Below, piece after piece: positions 5,605-6,143 of a stretch of DNA of 6,143 bases. Source of the DNA: Candidatus Treponema excrementipullorum (GTDB lineage Bacteria; Spirochaetota; Spirochaetia; Treponematales; Treponemataceae); NCBI GenBank assembly GCA_018883625.1, contig JAHLFV010000031.1, forward strand, positions 1-6,143, in the 5' to 3' direction. The notes under the pieces were generated by a model. It was given only the letters and a program-made list of their open reading frames with translations. It was not told where the DNA came from and searched no databases. The position numbers and the translations under genes are program-made. Position 1 is the stretch's first letter; each line of letters starts with the position of its first letter.

Positions 5605-6143
5605 CTATCGATGTGTCTCTTTTCCAAAGTCGGGATTTACTGTTCTTACCAACATGCCTTCCTGAAGAGGTAAAGAAGTGTAAATCAGACAGGGATGTCC
5701 GTGGCAGACCCAACTCATAATCTCTCCTGTTTCAGGATTTACAAACTGATACTCCCCATTGCCGGCTGTAATAAGGGCTTTATCAGGTGCAATAAATTCT
5801 ATAGGTGTAGCTTCAGAACTGTGCTGAGATGAACTGTCAATTTTGTTTAATGCGTCGTATACAAAAAATTGCCAGCCTTCTTTGTATTCTGCTACAGGAG
5901 GACATTTTTCCGGGTGAGCAGCGAAATCGGCTTCTCTGGCGGCCCGGGCTGCCGGGTGCATGTGCTCTAGTTCGTGACGGCGCAATGTTTCCGTATTTTT
6001 GGCTCTAATAAAAATTTCTTCCTCCGTTTCCGGGTAGAGATTGCCATACCTGCTCTTTATGGATGTATTTGTTTCCGATGCGGTTTCCTGTAGTTGTTGA
6101 GACGAAACCCGGCAGCCCACGGAAGCGCACATATCGTAGGGGC
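5605..6143 (-). CDS. Unrecognised protein, probably cut off at its N-terminus by the window edge
   Basis: The reading frame is open from the right edge to a TAG at 5607-5605. A first ATG lies at 6132-6130, giving 175 residues, but no ribosome binding sequence precedes it and the frame continues upstream as Pro-Tyr-Asp, so the true start may lie outside. I do not recognise the family. From that ATG, the protein starts with a Ser/Thr/Gln-rich part (about 8-30). A charged helical stretch with many Arg, Glu and His residues follows (about 35-75, including HELEH at 53-57 and an Ala-rich HPAARAAREADFAAHP). The C-terminal half is probably beta-rich, with YQFVNPETGEIMSWVCHGHP as its most distinctive piece. 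There is no membrane segment in the visible part. Local G+C is higher (around 5930-5990) than in rel. It could be a secreted or lipid-anchored protein if a signal peptide lies beyond the edge, but nothing here shows this. It is on the same strand as the HTH-membrane gene, 117 bases away. Confidence 0.6.
   Translation of the reverse strand, partial: PYDMCASVGCRVSSQQLQETASETNTSIKSRYGNLYPETEEEIFIRAKNTETLRRHELEHMHPAARAAREADFAAHPEKCPPVAEYKEGWQFFVYDALNKIDSSSQHSSEATPIEFIAPDKALITAGNGEYQFVNPETGEIMSWVCHGHPCLIYTSLPLQEGMLVRTVNPDFGKETHR

Noticed and set aside
5510..5713. A 67-residue reverse-strand frame overlapping the end of the right-edge gene and the HTH promoter.
   Set aside because: It overlaps a better open frame on the same strand, has a low-quality composition, and runs across the promoter, palindrome and hairpin.
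5962..5976. HELEH in the right-edge protein resembles a zinc metallopeptidase HExxH motif.
   Set aside because: The fourth position is a charged Glu, which breaks the stricter zincin pattern. The surrounding helix is highly charged and no third ligand is evident, so it is probably chance.

Overview
The window looks like an ordinary, AT-rich bacterial chromosome segment. It runs from the 3' end of an rRNA operon into a housekeeping translation and stringent-response operon, and then into two reverse-strand accessory-type genes. The organism cannot be named with certainty. The low GC content and the gene order 23S-5S-prfA-prmC-rel, together with the rRNA and protein flavour, make me favour a spirochaete, most likely Treponema-like. 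This is inference from memory of family patterns, not a search result.

Bases 1-307 are the 3' end of a 23S rRNA gene, including the sarcin-ricin loop. A short spacer without a tRNA and a complete 5S rRNA gene (384-495) follow. The 5S closing helix runs straight into a T-rich tract that can end transcription. The 194-base gap before prfA is very AT-rich and holds a perfect 17-bp palindrome (542-558).

Bases 690-4490 carry three tightly packed forward genes. They are prfA (peptide chain release factor 1), prmC (the methyltransferase that modifies the GGQ glutamine of that release factor; 1-base gap) and a long RelA/SpoT-family (p)ppGpp enzyme whose start codon overlaps the prmC stop by one base. 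The Rel protein is the most notable item. Its synthetase domain looks intact and carries the RFKD motif typical of bifunctional Rel/SpoT proteins. However, several hydrolase catalytic positions are replaced, and the C-terminal helical and ACT domains are absent. It is therefore predicted to make but not degrade (p)ppGpp.

Bases 4495-6143 are read from the reverse strand. The first gene, convergent with rel, encodes an XRE-type DNA-binding domain fused to about six membrane segments. A good promoter candidate lies upstream of it, and a perfect 7-1-7 palindrome covers the -10 element, which suggests self-regulation. Upstream of that lies an unrecognised protein gene that runs off the right edge. 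I found no CRISPR array, insertion sequence or clear novel defence-type system.
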